A DNA stretch of 36,002 nucleotides, taken from the NCBI RefSeq assembly GCF_001667925.1, contig NZ_LZJR01000156.1:1-36002 (forward strand). Direction: 5' to 3'. A model generated the notes under the pieces. That model did not search any database. It was not told the DNA's origin and worked only from the letters and a program-made list of their open reading frames with translations. Positions 8,015-15,678 of the stretch are shown here, piece after piece. Made by a program: the position numbers and the translations under genes. Source of the DNA: Mycobacterium sp. E2479 (lineage in GTDB: Bacteria > Actinomycetota > Actinomycetes > Mycobacteriales > Mycobacteriaceae). Position 1 is the stretch's first letter; every line of letters begins with the position of its first letter.

Positions 8015-8428
8015 ATGTCACCGATGGGAGACCTGCTGGGGCCCGACCCGATCCTGCTGCCCGGAGATGCCGATGCCGAGGCGGAGCTGCTTGCCGGCGA
8101 GGAGCCCGGCATCGTGGCCGCCGCGCATCCGACCGCATCGGTGGCCTGGGCGACGCTGGCCGAGCGCGCGTTGGCTGACGACCAGGCCATCACCGCTTAC
8201 GCCTATGCCCGTACCGGCTACCACCGCGGCCTGGACCAGCTGCGCCGAAACGGTTGGAAGGGCTTCGGCCCCGTGCCCTACTCGCACGAACCCAACCGCG
8301 GCTTTCTGCGATGTGTGGCGGCCCTGGCGCGCGCCGCCGAGACGATCGGCGAAACCGACGAGTACTCGCGCTGCCTTGACCTGCTCGACGATTGCGACCC
8401 GGAAGCGCGCACGGCGCTTGGGCTTTGA
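8015..8428 (+). CDS. DUF3151-family conserved protein (Rv0360c-like)
   Basis: This is a soluble 137-residue protein with a long conserved core: LLGPDPILLPGDADAEAELL, AYAYARTGYHRGLDQLR, and PVPYSHEPNRGFLRCVAALARAA. It matches the actinobacterial DUF3151 family, whose function is not established. ATG 8015 is preferred over upstream GTG 7964; ATG 8024 is a shorter option. CAGAAT at 8003-8008 lies 6 bases before ATG 8015, compatible with a leaderless promoter. It is divergent from the membrane protein gene at 7894 and converges with the CDF gene four bases downstream of its stop. Confidence 0.85.
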   Translation: MSPMGDLLGPDPILLPGDADAEAELLAGEEPGIVAAAHPTASVAWATLAERALADDQAITAYAYARTGYHRGLDQLRRNGWKGFGPVPYSHEPNRGFLRCVAALARAAETIGETDEYSRCLDLLDDCDPEARTALGL

Positions 8429-8432
8429 CGCT

Positions 8433-9329
8433 CTAAAAACTGTCCGAACAATCGGTGTCGTCGGGGCAGTCGATCTGGACGGTGGCGTGCTCCAGTCCGC
8501 GAGCCGACAACGCCGCGCGCGCGTCACGCAGCACCCGCGCGGAGTCGCCGGAGCTGATCAGATGCGCGGTGCACATGTCCTTGCCGGGCGAGAGCGTCCA
8601 CACGTGCAGGTCGTGCACGTCGATCACCCCGTCGACGGCGCCGAGTGCGGCGCGCAGTTCCTCGACATCGATGTGCATCGGCGACGACTCTGACAGGATC
8701 CGCAGCGCGTCGCGCGCCAGTGCGACGGCCCGCGGCAACACCCAGAGCGCGACCAGCACCGCCACGACCACATCGGCGTAGGGCCAGTGCGTCGTCACGG
8801 TGACCACCCCGGCGATCAGGACGCCGAGGCTGCCCACGGTGTCGGCGACGACTTCCATGTAGGCGCCCCTGGCCGCCAGGCTGCCCGACGAGTGGGAACG
8901 CAACAGCAGCGCGACCACGAGATTGGTGGCGAGCCCGCCCAGCGCGACCACGATCATCGGCACGCCGGGGACGGCGGGCGCTTCGCTGAGCCGCCGGACG
9001 GCCTCGTAGAGGATGAACAGCGCCACGCCGATCAGCAGCCCCGCGTTCGCGACGGCCGTGAACACCTCGGCGCGGTTCCAGCCGTAGGTACGGGCGGGCG
9101 ACGAGCTGCCGCGGCGCGCCAGGGTGACGGCGGCCAGTCCCATGAAGACGGCGACGACGTCGGTCAGCATATGGCCGGCGTCGGCCAGCAGCGCGATCGA
9201 GTTGATCACCAGCGAGGTGGCCAGCTCCACCGCGAAGAACGCCACCAGGATCGCTGCGGCCATGATCATGCGCGGGATCAGCCGAGCGCCCTCCGTGTCG
9301 GCCGGGGTGTGGTCGTGGCCTGCGCCCAT
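8433..9329 (-). CDS. Cation diffusion facilitator (CDF) family metal exporter
   Basis: CDF proteins export divalent metals such as zinc in exchange for protons. The 298-residue protein has a His-containing N-terminus (MGAGHDHTP), six predicted membrane segments and a cytoplasmic C-terminal domain with VHDLHVWTLSPGKDMCTAHL. The TM2 metal motif ALLADAGHMLTDV gives His53-x3-Asp57. The TM5 motif AYMEVVADTVGS gives Glu159-x3-Asp163 where zinc CDFs usually have His-x3-Asp. The C-terminus is Cys/Asp-rich (DCPDDTDCSDSF). The gene lies between the DUF3151 and M50 genes, which I recall as neighbours in H37Rv without a CDF gene. It has its own promoter with a perfect palindrome. No regulator gene is adjacent. 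Metal specificity is unknown. Confidence 0.9.
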   Translation of the reverse strand: MGAGHDHTPADTEGARLIPRMIMAAAILVAFFAVELATSLVINSIALLADAGHMLTDVVAVFMGLAAVTLARRGSSSPARTYGWNRAEVFTAVANAGLLIGVALFILYEAVRRLSEAPAVPGVPMIVVALGGLATNLVVALLLRSHSSGSLAARGAYMEVVADTVGSLGVLIAGVVTVTTHWPYADVVVAVLVALWVLPRAVALARDALRILSESSPMHIDVEELRAALGAVDGVIDVHDLHVWTLSPGKDMCTAHLISSGDSARVLRDARAALSARGLEHATVQIDCPDDTDCSDSF

Positions 9330-9366
9330 GGTCCGAAATATATGCGTGGGAACGCATATATGGCAA
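9329..9366 (-). promoter_or_regulatory. CDF gene promoter with a 10-4-10 palindromic operator in the spacer
   Basis: Read on the minus strand, TTGCCA (9366-9361) and TATATT (9342-9337) are spaced by 18 bases. The ATG at 9329 follows the -10 by 7 bases, so the transcript is probably leaderless. The palindrome has arms ATATATGCGT (9338-9347) and ACGCATATAT (9352-9361) around GGGA. It fills the spacer and touches both promoter boxes, the usual place for a repressor. An AT-rich dyad next to a metal exporter fits an ArsR/SmtB-type metal sensor, but this is inference; no such gene is in the window. The whole element fits in the 40-bp gap after the M50 stop. Confidence 0.65.
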
Positions 9367-9369
9367 GGG

Positions 9370-10152
9370 TCAGAACCAGCGGCTCCAGAAGCGGGTCAGT
9401 GCGTTGCCCCAGCCCACCAGCACGTCCGGTACGCCGGATAGGTCGAATAGAGACAACACGAGCCCGAAGAACCACTGGTTGAGCACCGGCGCCAGGAGCA
9501 GGAACAGCAGGATGACGAAGCCCCACTGCTTGGCCGGCGCCAACGACCGCTGGGTCTGGGGGCTCAAATGCGGTTCCAGGGCGTCGTATCCGTCCAGGCC
9601 CGGGATGGGCAGCAGATTCAGCAGCACGGCGGTGAGTTGAAGGAACGCCAGGAACGCCACCCCGGCCCACAGCACCACGTGCGACGGGTCGAAGAACAAC
9701 CGCGTTGCCACCAGCAGCAGCACCGCTAGCACGAGGTTGGCCGCCGGACCGGCCAGGCTGACCATGGTGCGCCGGGCGGGTGTCATGAACCAGGTCCGCA
9801 CGTAGACCGCGGCGCCCGGCAGGCCGATCCCGCCCAGCAGGATGATCACCATCGGCAGCAGCAGCGAGAGCGCCGGATGGCTGTAGCGGCGCGGGTCCAG
9901 TCTCAGGTACCCCCGCACAGCGACGTCGTGATCGCCGAACCGCCAGGCGGTCACCGCGTGGCCGAATTCGTGCAGGCACAGCGACACCAGCCAGCCGGCG
10001 ATCACGAAGATGAACACGCCGGCGTACGCCAGCGGCCGGGTGCTGATCCCGGCCGACCAGGCCAACGCGGCGCCGACGCCGGTCAGGCCGATCAGGCCCA
10101 CAAATATCGGGCTGGGCCGTACCGATTCACGCCGGGAGGCAGGGAAGCTCAC
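9370..10152 (-). CDS. M50-family site-2-type membrane metalloprotease (Rv0359-like)
   Basis: The product is 260 residues with multiple membrane segments. The zinc motif HEFGH lies in VSLCLHEFGHAVTAWRFG, and the second metal-ligand region is NLLPIPGLDGYDALEP, corresponding to the NPDG-type motif of intramembrane zinc proteases. There is no PDZ domain, placing it among the short M50 proteins related to Bacillus SpoIVFB rather than the long RseP/Rip1 type. The start is GTG at 10152. It lies 9 bases after the upstream Rv0358-like gene, so the two are probably cotranscribed. The substrate is unknown. Confidence 0.88.
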   Translation of the reverse strand: MSFPASRRESVRPSPIFVGLIGLTGVGAALAWSAGISTRPLAYAGVFIFVIAGWLVSLCLHEFGHAVTAWRFGDHDVAVRGYLRLDPRRYSHPALSLLLPMVIILLGGIGLPGAAVYVRTWFMTPARRTMVSLAGPAANLVLAVLLLVATRLFFDPSHVVLWAGVAFLAFLQLTAVLLNLLPIPGLDGYDALEPHLSPQTQRSLAPAKQWGFVILLFLLLAPVLNQWFFGLVLSLFDLSGVPDVLVGWGNALTRFWSRWF

Positions 10153-10161
10153 CGGTCGAAA

Positions 10162-10824
10162 CTAGCCGACGAGCAGCCAGCCTTCGACGTTGCGGTAGAA
10201 CGCCGAGCGGCGAGCGGCGCGCGCGGCGGGGATGCCGTCACGCAGCACGGCGGCACCGGTGCTGCCCAGCTGAGCGGCGCGGCCGGTCACCCATCGGCGC
10301 CAGAGGCGGCCGGGACCGCGGCCTGCGACCGTCGCGCGCAATCCCGGCGCGGCCAGCATCGGCTCGATCCACACGCCGGCGACGTCACCGTCGAACAACG
10401 TCGTGTCGTCGACCACCGCCTCGCCGTGGATCCACCGCGCGCCGTCCGCCGGCACCCAGCCGGCCCGCCCCACGATCACCGACCCCGTCTCGTCGCGGAT
10501 CAGCGGCACCCGCCGCGCCGCGCCGCGCCGGGCCCGCCGCGCCGCCCGGAAACCGGCCGGCTGGCGGTAGATCCGGGTGGCCCGGGTGCGGCGGCGCGGC
10601 ACGTAGGCCACCTCGACGTCGAGCCGCTCGGCGCGCAGCAGCCGGGTGAGCACCGCGGCCAGCTCGGCGTCGCGGCCCAGCACGATCAGCCGCCGGTATG
10701 GGCCGATCGCGGCATCGATATCGGTTTGACCGACGACGCGGTGGGTTTGCGTGCCCCGCAACGGTCGGTAGGTGCGCCGTTGGCCGAATAGGAGGACCGC
10801 GGTGCCTCGATCTCCTTGCGTCAC
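10162..10824 (-). CDS. Conserved protein of unknown function (Rv0358-like)
   Basis: This 220-residue protein is very rich in Arg and Ala, with basic patches such as RAARRARRGAARRVP. It has no signal peptide or clear membrane segment, and no domain that I recognise. Regions that look conserved include PYRRLIVLGRDAELAAVLTRLLRAERLDVEVAYVPR near residues 42-77 and a hydrophobic end VEGWLLVG. The start GTG 10824 was taken as the first in the frame, and no strong ribosome site decides it. It sits upstream of the M50 protease in an apparent operon, as recalled for Rv0358-Rv0359, and is divergent from the phosphatase-like gene. Confidence 0.7.
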   Translation of the reverse strand: MTQGDRGTAVLLFGQRRTYRPLRGTQTHRVVGQTDIDAAIGPYRRLIVLGRDAELAAVLTRLLRAERLDVEVAYVPRRRTRATRIYRQPAGFRAARRARRGAARRVPLIRDETGSVIVGRAGWVPADGARWIHGEAVVDDTTLFDGDVAGVWIEPMLAAPGLRATVAGRGPGRLWRRWVTGRAAQLGSTGAAVLRDGIPAARAARRSAFYRNVEGWLLVG

Positions 10825-11127
10825 AATCTATCCAATCGAGAAGTGGCCAATGCCGTTGTCTTCCAGCACCTCTGGCCGGGCATGAGTCGAGACGCAAAAG
10901 ATCTCGCCATAACGACACAGTCACAACATGGTGTCGGAGTGCGAAAGTTGTTGCAACGCTGCCGGGAAACAAGCGGATACTTTACTCCTGCCACAGGGCC
11001 GGCGTTGCGCGGAATCCCACCACGAGTGGTTGAGGGAACGGAGAATGACCATTCGCCGACTTACCGCCATCTTGTCAACCGCGCGATCAGCATTGCTCGT
11101 GCCGGGTGCCGGCCCCATACGCCTCCG
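10825..11127. other. Divergent intergenic region of about 300 bp with possible promoter and short upstream ORF
   Basis: This gap separates the minus-strand Rv0358-like gene from the plus-strand phosphatase-like gene. The first half is visibly less GC-rich than its surroundings. TTGCAA (10951-10956) and GATACT (10976-10981), spaced by 19 bases, form a possible plus-strand promoter. A 29-codon reading frame from ATG 11045, with GGAG just upstream, encodes MTIRRLTAILSTARSALL and runs to TGA 11132-11134, so it overlaps the GTG 11128 start of the next gene. It may be a leader peptide coupled to that gene or a chance ORF. The frame of the phosphatase gene itself stays open through this region, but that part does not look like protein. 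Confidence 0.4.
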
Positions 11128-12063
11128 GTGCTGACGAAGCCGCTGTACCCCGTTGCCGCCGTGCTGCTTTCGATTGTCCTGCTGTGCAATGCATCTGCGA
11201 CAGCCTCGGCGGACGAATCGATCGTGATCGACCTGGTGCGACACGGGCAGTCGACAGCCAATGCGGCGAGCCTGATCGACACGGCGCCGCCCGGCGCCTC
11301 GCTCACCGTGCTCGGTCGGCAACAGGCGCAGACCGTGGCCGGCGTTCTCGCGGCGAAGGGCCCGGTCGCCGCAATCTTCGCGTCGCAGTTGGTCAGGACG
11401 CAGCAGACCGCGGCGCCGTTGGCCGCCGCGCTGGGCATGAACCCGCAGGTATTGCCGGGGCTCAACGAGATCGACGCCGGCGCATTCAACGGCCAGCCGC
11501 AGGTCAGCCTCGGCGGGCTGGCATACCTGCTGGCCCCCGTCGCGTGGATGCTCGGGCTGCGCATCGTGCCGATGCTGGCTCCCGGCTCCACCGATTCCAA
11601 CGGATTCGAGTTCCGCAGGCGTTTCGACGGCGCGCTGCAAACCGTGTACGGCAACGCCGCGACCAACGTCGGTCACTTCAACGACCTGCTCCTGACGATG
11701 TATGCCAACGCGCTTGCCAACCCGGTCCGCGCCGCGAACGGCAGGATCACCGAGGTGGCGTTCTCCAGCGAATTCGTCATCGGCGTCGGGACGATGATGA
11801 GCGTCAAAAACCCCGATCCCTTGCTGCTGCTTTTCGATCCGCTGCCCAACACCGGCATCGTCGTGATCCAGGGCAGCCCGCATGACGGCTGGACGCTGAT
11901 CAGCTGGAACGGCAAACCCGTGCACCCCAGTTGGTCGGGCACCAAGAGCGCTCGTGGCGCCAACGGCCTGTGCCTGATGCTGGACGCGTCCACCAGGACC
12001 GGCGTATGCGCGGCCAAGCCGCCGGCGCCGGGAAGCGCTCCGGTCGCGGCGCCGTACCGGTGA
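11128..12063 (+). CDS. Secreted histidine-phosphatase-superfamily protein, second catalytic His not evident
   Basis: The predicted protein is 311 residues. GTG 11128 gives a complete signal peptide (KPLYPVAAVLLSIVLLCNA, then cleavage after Ala28 in TASA-DES). The histidine phosphatase N-terminal motif follows as IDLVRHGQST with His39, then SQLVRTQQTA with Arg90, and NEIDAGAF with Glu114. In active members a second His lies in a SHG or SHE context near the C-terminus; here the aligned segment is EVAFSSEFVIGVGTMM, with Ser214 at the expected place. It may therefore be a weak enzyme or a binding protein. The frame is open upstream to 10816, but those residues lack protein character. It lies between the Rv0358-like gene and purA, where I recall no equivalent in H37Rv. 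Confidence 0.75.
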   Translation: MLTKPLYPVAAVLLSIVLLCNASATASADESIVIDLVRHGQSTANAASLIDTAPPGASLTVLGRQQAQTVAGVLAAKGPVAAIFASQLVRTQQTAAPLAAALGMNPQVLPGLNEIDAGAFNGQPQVSLGGLAYLLAPVAWMLGLRIVPMLAPGSTDSNGFEFRRRFDGALQTVYGNAATNVGHFNDLLLTMYANALANPVRAANGRITEVAFSSEFVIGVGTMMSVKNPDPLLLLFDPLPNTGIVVIQGSPHDGWTLISWNGKPVHPSWSGTKSARGANGLCLMLDASTRTGVCAAKPPAPGSAPVAAPYR

Positions 12064-12221
12064 GGTCGCCGCCCGCCTCTACCGGCTGTGTCACCCCGGT
12101 CTCGCCACCTCCTGGCTTAAGCTGATTTGCCCGGCTCCTCAGCCGGCCAGCACGGTCGTCAGGCTAGGGTGGGTCACCGGCTGGACCACAATACGCAGGC
12201 GAGATCAGGTGGGAGCGTGTC

Positions 12222-13520
12222 ATGCCGGCAATCGTCCTCATCGGCGCCCAATGGGGCGACGAGGGCAAAGGTAAGGCCACCGATTTGCTCGGTGGGCGCG
12301 TTCAGTGGGTGGTGCGCTACCAGGGCGGCAACAACGCCGGGCACACCGTCGTCTTGCCCACCGGCGAAAACTTCGCGCTGCACCTCATCCCGTCGGGAGT
12401 GCTGACCCCGGGGGTCACCAATGTCATCGGCAACGGCGTGGTGGTCGACCCCGGCGTGCTGCTGGACGAGCTGAAGGGCCTCGAGGACCGCGGGGTCGAC
12501 ACCTCGCGGCTGCTCATCTGCGCCGACGCACACCTGCTGTTGCCCTATCACGTGGCCATCGACAAGGTCACCGAGCGCTACATGGGAAACAAGAAGATCG
12601 GCACCACCGGCCGCGGCATCGGCCCTTGCTACCAGGACAAGATCGCGCGCATCGGCATCCGGGTCGCCGACGTGCTGGATCGAGAAGTGTTGACGCACAA
12701 GGTCGAAGCCGCGCTGGAGCTGAAAAACCAGATCCTGGTCAAGATCTACAACCGCAAGGCGCTGGATCCGCACCAGGTGGTCGAGGCCCTGCTCGAGCAG
12801 GCCGAAGGCTTCAAGCACCGCATCGCCGACACCCGGCTGCTGCTCAACACCGCGCTGGAAGCCGGCGAGGCCGTGCTGCTGGAAGGCTCGCAGGGCACGC
12901 TGCTCGACGTCGACCACGGCACGTATCCCTATGTGACGTCGTCGAATCCGACGGCGGGCGGCGCGGCCGTGGGTTCGGGAATCGGTCCCACCAGGATCAC
13001 CGCCGTGCTGGGGATCCTGAAGGCCTACACCACCCGCGTGGGCTCGGGCCCGTTCCCCACCGAGCTGTTCGACGAGAACGGCGAATACCTGTCCAAGACG
13101 GGCGGCGAATTCGGCGTCACCACCGGACGGCGCCGGCGGTGCGGCTGGTTCGACGCCGTCATCGCCCGCTACGCCACCCGGGTCAACGGCATCACCGATT
13201 TCTTCCTGACCAAGCTCGACGTGCTGTCCAGTCTGGATACGGTTCCGGTGTGTGTGGGCTATCAGATCGACGGGCAGCGCATCCACGAGATGCCGATGAC
13301 GCAAAGCGACCTTTCGCGCGCCGAACCCATCTACGAAGAACTGCCCGGCTGGTGGGAGGACATCTCGCACGCACGGGAATTCGACGACCTGCCCGCCAAA
13401 GCGCGTGACTACGTGCTGAGGCTGGAAGAGCTTGCCGGAGCGCACATTTCGTGTATCGGTGTGGGCCCAGGACGTGAACAGACCATCGTGCGCCGCGACG
13501 TCCTGGCGGCCCGTCCGTGA
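12222..13520 (+). CDS. purA: Adenylosuccinate synthetase
   Basis: PurA joins IMP and aspartate using GTP to form adenylosuccinate, the first committed step to AMP. The 432-residue protein has the N-terminal P-loop-like signature GAQWGDEGKGKATDLL with catalytic Asp13-type residue, the QGGNNAGHTVV segment with catalytic His, and GTTGRGIGPCYQDK. It also has LLEGSQGTLLDVDHGTYPYVTSSN, TTGRRRRCGWFDAV and the C-terminal guanine-binding LTKLDVLSS region. ATG 12222 follows GGGAG at 12211-12215. The 158-bp gap upstream contains no gene. The stop overlaps the next start as GTGA (13517-13520). It corresponds to Rv0357c. Confidence 0.97.
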   Translation: MPAIVLIGAQWGDEGKGKATDLLGGRVQWVVRYQGGNNAGHTVVLPTGENFALHLIPSGVLTPGVTNVIGNGVVVDPGVLLDELKGLEDRGVDTSRLLICADAHLLLPYHVAIDKVTERYMGNKKIGTTGRGIGPCYQDKIARIGIRVADVLDREVLTHKVEAALELKNQILVKIYNRKALDPHQVVEALLEQAEGFKHRIADTRLLLNTALEAGEAVLLEGSQGTLLDVDHGTYPYVTSSNPTAGGAAVGSGIGPTRITAVLGILKAYTTRVGSGPFPTELFDENGEYLSKTGGEFGVTTGRRRRCGWFDAVIARYATRVNGITDFFLTKLDVLSSLDTVPVCVGYQIDGQRIHEMPMTQSDLSRAEPIYEELPGWWEDISHAREFDDLPAKARDYVLRLEELAGAHISCIGVGPGREQTIVRRDVLAARP

Positions 13521-14164
13521 CCGAAGCTGCTGAGGATCCCAAAGACCTCGACCCCGAGTACACCCACCACGGCGGCTTCCCCGAATACGGCGTGGCCGAA
13601 CCGGGCCCGGGATTCGGGCGGTTCGTGGCGGCCATGCGCCGGCTACAGGACCTCGCCGTGTCGGCCGATCCCGACGACGAGGTGTGGGACGACGCGGCCG
13701 ATCGTGTCGTGGCGCTGACCGAGCTGCTGGGGCCGTTCCAGGCTGCCGTGGAGGGTCAGGCACCGGCCGGACGGACCCCGGGGCTGCCCGGCATGGGTAG
13801 CCTGCTGCTGCCGCCGTGGACGTTGACGCGATACGAGTCCGAGGGCTGCGAAATGCGGGGCCATTTCACCCGGTTTCACGTCGGGGGCAACTATGCGGTG
13901 CACGGCGGCGTGCTGCCGCTGCTGTTTGACCATATGTTCGGGATGGTCTCCCACGCCGCGGACCGCCCCATCAGCCGGACCGCATACCTGCATGTCGACT
14001 ACCGCAAGATCACGCCGATCGACGTGCCGTTGGTGGTGCGCGGACGGGTGACCAGCACCGAAGGGCGCAAAGCGTTCGTGTCGGCGGAACTGGTCGACGA
14101 GGACGGCGCGCTGCTGGCCGAGGCCAACGGCCTGATGGTGCAGTTACTCCCGGGCCAGCCTTGA
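13517..14164 (+). CDS. Hotdog-fold (PaaI-type thioesterase-like) protein, Rv0356c-like
   Basis: The product is 215 residues. The C-terminal two thirds look like a hotdog thioesterase: NYAVHGGVLPLLFDHMFGMVSH is the typical central helix region with His-Gly-Gly. It is followed by TAYLHVDYRKITPIDVPLVVRGRV and an EANGLMVQLLP end. The N-terminal hundred residues (acidic, then VVALTELLGPFQAAVEGQAPAGRTPGLPG) are an extension not typical of minimal PaaI proteins. The GTG start overlaps the purA stop, implying coupling with purine synthesis genes, although no functional link is known. The likely substrate class is acyl-CoA; the actual one is unknown. Confidence 0.82.
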   Translation: MTEAAEDPKDLDPEYTHHGGFPEYGVAEPGPGFGRFVAAMRRLQDLAVSADPDDEVWDDAADRVVALTELLGPFQAAVEGQAPAGRTPGLPGMGSLLLPPWTLTRYESEGCEMRGHFTRFHVGGNYAVHGGVLPLLFDHMFGMVSHAADRPISRTAYLHVDYRKITPIDVPLVVRGRVTSTEGRKAFVSAELVDEDGALLAEANGLMVQLLPGQP

Positions 14165-14248
14165 GCCGGATGGCCCGCTTCCTGCATCCCCGCTACGCGG
14201 GCCGCATCGTCGGCGGGCGAGGCCGGCCGCGCACATCCAGAACCGACC

Positions 14249-14263
14249 TATCCTTGAGCCGTG
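14249..14263 (+). promoter_or_regulatory. Possible leaderless purT promoter (-10 element)
   Basis: TATCCT at 14249-14254 fits the mycobacterial TANNNT -10 pattern. It ends 6 bases before the GTG start at 14261, the spacing of leaderless transcripts. No clear -35 is seen. The site lies in the 96-bp gap after the hotdog gene, so purT is probably transcribed separately from purA. Confidence 0.4.
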
Positions 14264-15505
14264 ACTGACGGCGCGCCCGACGGACGGGACGACGAAACGA
14301 CGGCGCTCGCCGTGCCCCAGCAAGCCCCCGCACCCGCCGAAGCCCAGCCCGGGGGCGCCGACGGCAGGCCGACGGTGGTGTTGCTGGGTTCTGGCGAGAC
14401 CGGCCGGGAGCTGGCGATCGCCCTCGGGCGCCTCGGTGCCCGGGTGGTCGCCGTCGACCAGCATCCGCATGCACCCGCGCACGGGGTGGCCGACCAGGCC
14501 CTGGTGCTTGCGCTGACCGACGCCGCCGAGCTGTCCGCGGCGCTGCAACGGCTGCAGCCCGACTTCGTCGTGACCGCGACCGCCGCCGTCGCCGTCGAGG
14601 CCCTCGACGCCGTGGCCACAGCGAACCGCACCGAGTTGGTGCCCAGCGCCCGCGCCGCGCGGCTCAGCGCCGACCGCGAGGGGTTGCGCCGCCTGGCCGC
14701 CGACGAGTTGGGGCTGCCCACCGCGCCGTTCTGGTTCGTCGGGTCCCCGGGCGAACTGGAGGCGGTAGGCGCGCACGCCGGATACCCGCTGTTGATCAAG
14801 CCCGCGGCCGGGCCGATCGGACCGCGGCAGTCGGTGGTCGGTCGACGCGAAGAACTCGAGCCGGCGTGGCAGCGCGCGGTGGGCGGTCACGCGGGACCCG
14901 GGCAGCCGCGGGTGCTGGCCGAGACCGTGGTCGAGGTCGAGGTCTACGTGACGCTGCTGGCGGTGCGCAGCGAAGGGCCGGCGGGTCCGGTGATCGAGTT
15001 CTGTTCGCCCATCGGTCATCGTGACTCCGGCGGGCAGGTGCTGGAGTCCTGGCAACCCCAGAAGTTGAGTGCGGCGGCGACGGACGCCGCGAAGTCGATT
15101 GCCGCGCGAATCGCGAAGGCGCTGGGTGGACGCGGCGTCTTCGCGGTCGAATTGATGGTCAACGGCGACGAGGTGTACTTCGCCGATGTCACGTCCCACC
15201 CCACCGACAGCGTCTGGGTGACACTGCGCAGTCAGCGGCTCTCCGCGTTCGAACTTGCGGCCCGGACCATCCTGGACCTGCCGGTGGACACCATGATGGT
15301 TTCGCCGGCCGCCGCCCGCGCGATCGACTCCGTCCCCTCCCATGGCCCCGCGGCACTGACCGGCGCTCTGAGCGTGCCCGAAAGTGACGTGCGGGTGGTC
15401 GGGCGCGGCTACCGGGCGTTGGCCACCGCGCCGGAGGTGACGGCCGCCCGCGAGCGCGCCGGCCAGGTGGCCGACCGGCTCGCCGCGTCAGAGTCGTCCG
15501 GCTGA
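14261..15505 (+). CDS. purT: Formate-dependent phosphoribosylglycinamide formyltransferase
   Basis: PurT makes formyl-GAR from GAR, formate and ATP in purine synthesis, an alternative to folate-dependent PurN. It is an ATP-grasp protein. The 414-residue sequence has the N-terminal GSGETGRELAIALGRLGARVVAVDQ nucleotide-fold region. The ATP-grasp core follows: GYPLLIKPAAGPIGPRQSVV, a VEVEVYVTLLAV segment, FCSPIGHRDSGGQVLESWQP, and the metal-binding FAVELMVNGDEVYFADVTSHPTDS. An Ala/Pro-rich extension of about 35 residues precedes the fold. The start is GTG 14261. It resembles Rv0389 and is followed by the Rv0390- and Rv0391-like genes, as in H37Rv. A weak CCCGC/GCGGG stem follows the stop. Confidence 0.94.
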   Translation: MTDGAPDGRDDETTALAVPQQAPAPAEAQPGGADGRPTVVLLGSGETGRELAIALGRLGARVVAVDQHPHAPAHGVADQALVLALTDAAELSAALQRLQPDFVVTATAAVAVEALDAVATANRTELVPSARAARLSADREGLRRLAADELGLPTAPFWFVGSPGELEAVGAHAGYPLLIKPAAGPIGPRQSVVGRREELEPAWQRAVGGHAGPGQPRVLAETVVEVEVYVTLLAVRSEGPAGPVIEFCSPIGHRDSGGQVLESWQPQKLSAAATDAAKSIAARIAKALGGRGVFAVELMVNGDEVYFADVTSHPTDSVWVTLRSQRLSAFELAARTILDLPVDTMMVSPAAARAIDSVPSHGPAALTGALSVPESDVRVVGRGYRALATAPEVTAARERAGQVADRLAASESSG

Positions 15506-15678
15506 GCCCGCTCGGCGGGTGGTGCGAATCGACCGCCCCCAGCTGGGTGCGGCGACGGCCTCGATACCATCGCAGGTCAGATACCGCTGCGGGGACGGGG
15601 GCGATCCGGCCGGGGGCCGGGGCCTGACGGCTCGGGCGCGAATAGGGTGGCTGACAACGAACGATGAGGGAAACGAGC

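Noticed and set aside
12174..13763. 529-codon minus-strand frame opposite purA
   Set aside because: It is a shadow of purA, which has all family motifs; the opposite translation shows no recognisable domain.
14144..15343. Long minus-strand frame opposite purT
   Set aside because: It is a shadow of a well-supported ATP-grasp gene; no motif or plausible start region is seen.
15507..15519. CCCGC/GCGGG stem after purT considered as a terminator
   Set aside because: The stem is only 5 bp, the loop is 3 bases and there is no T-tract; stems this short are common in such DNA.
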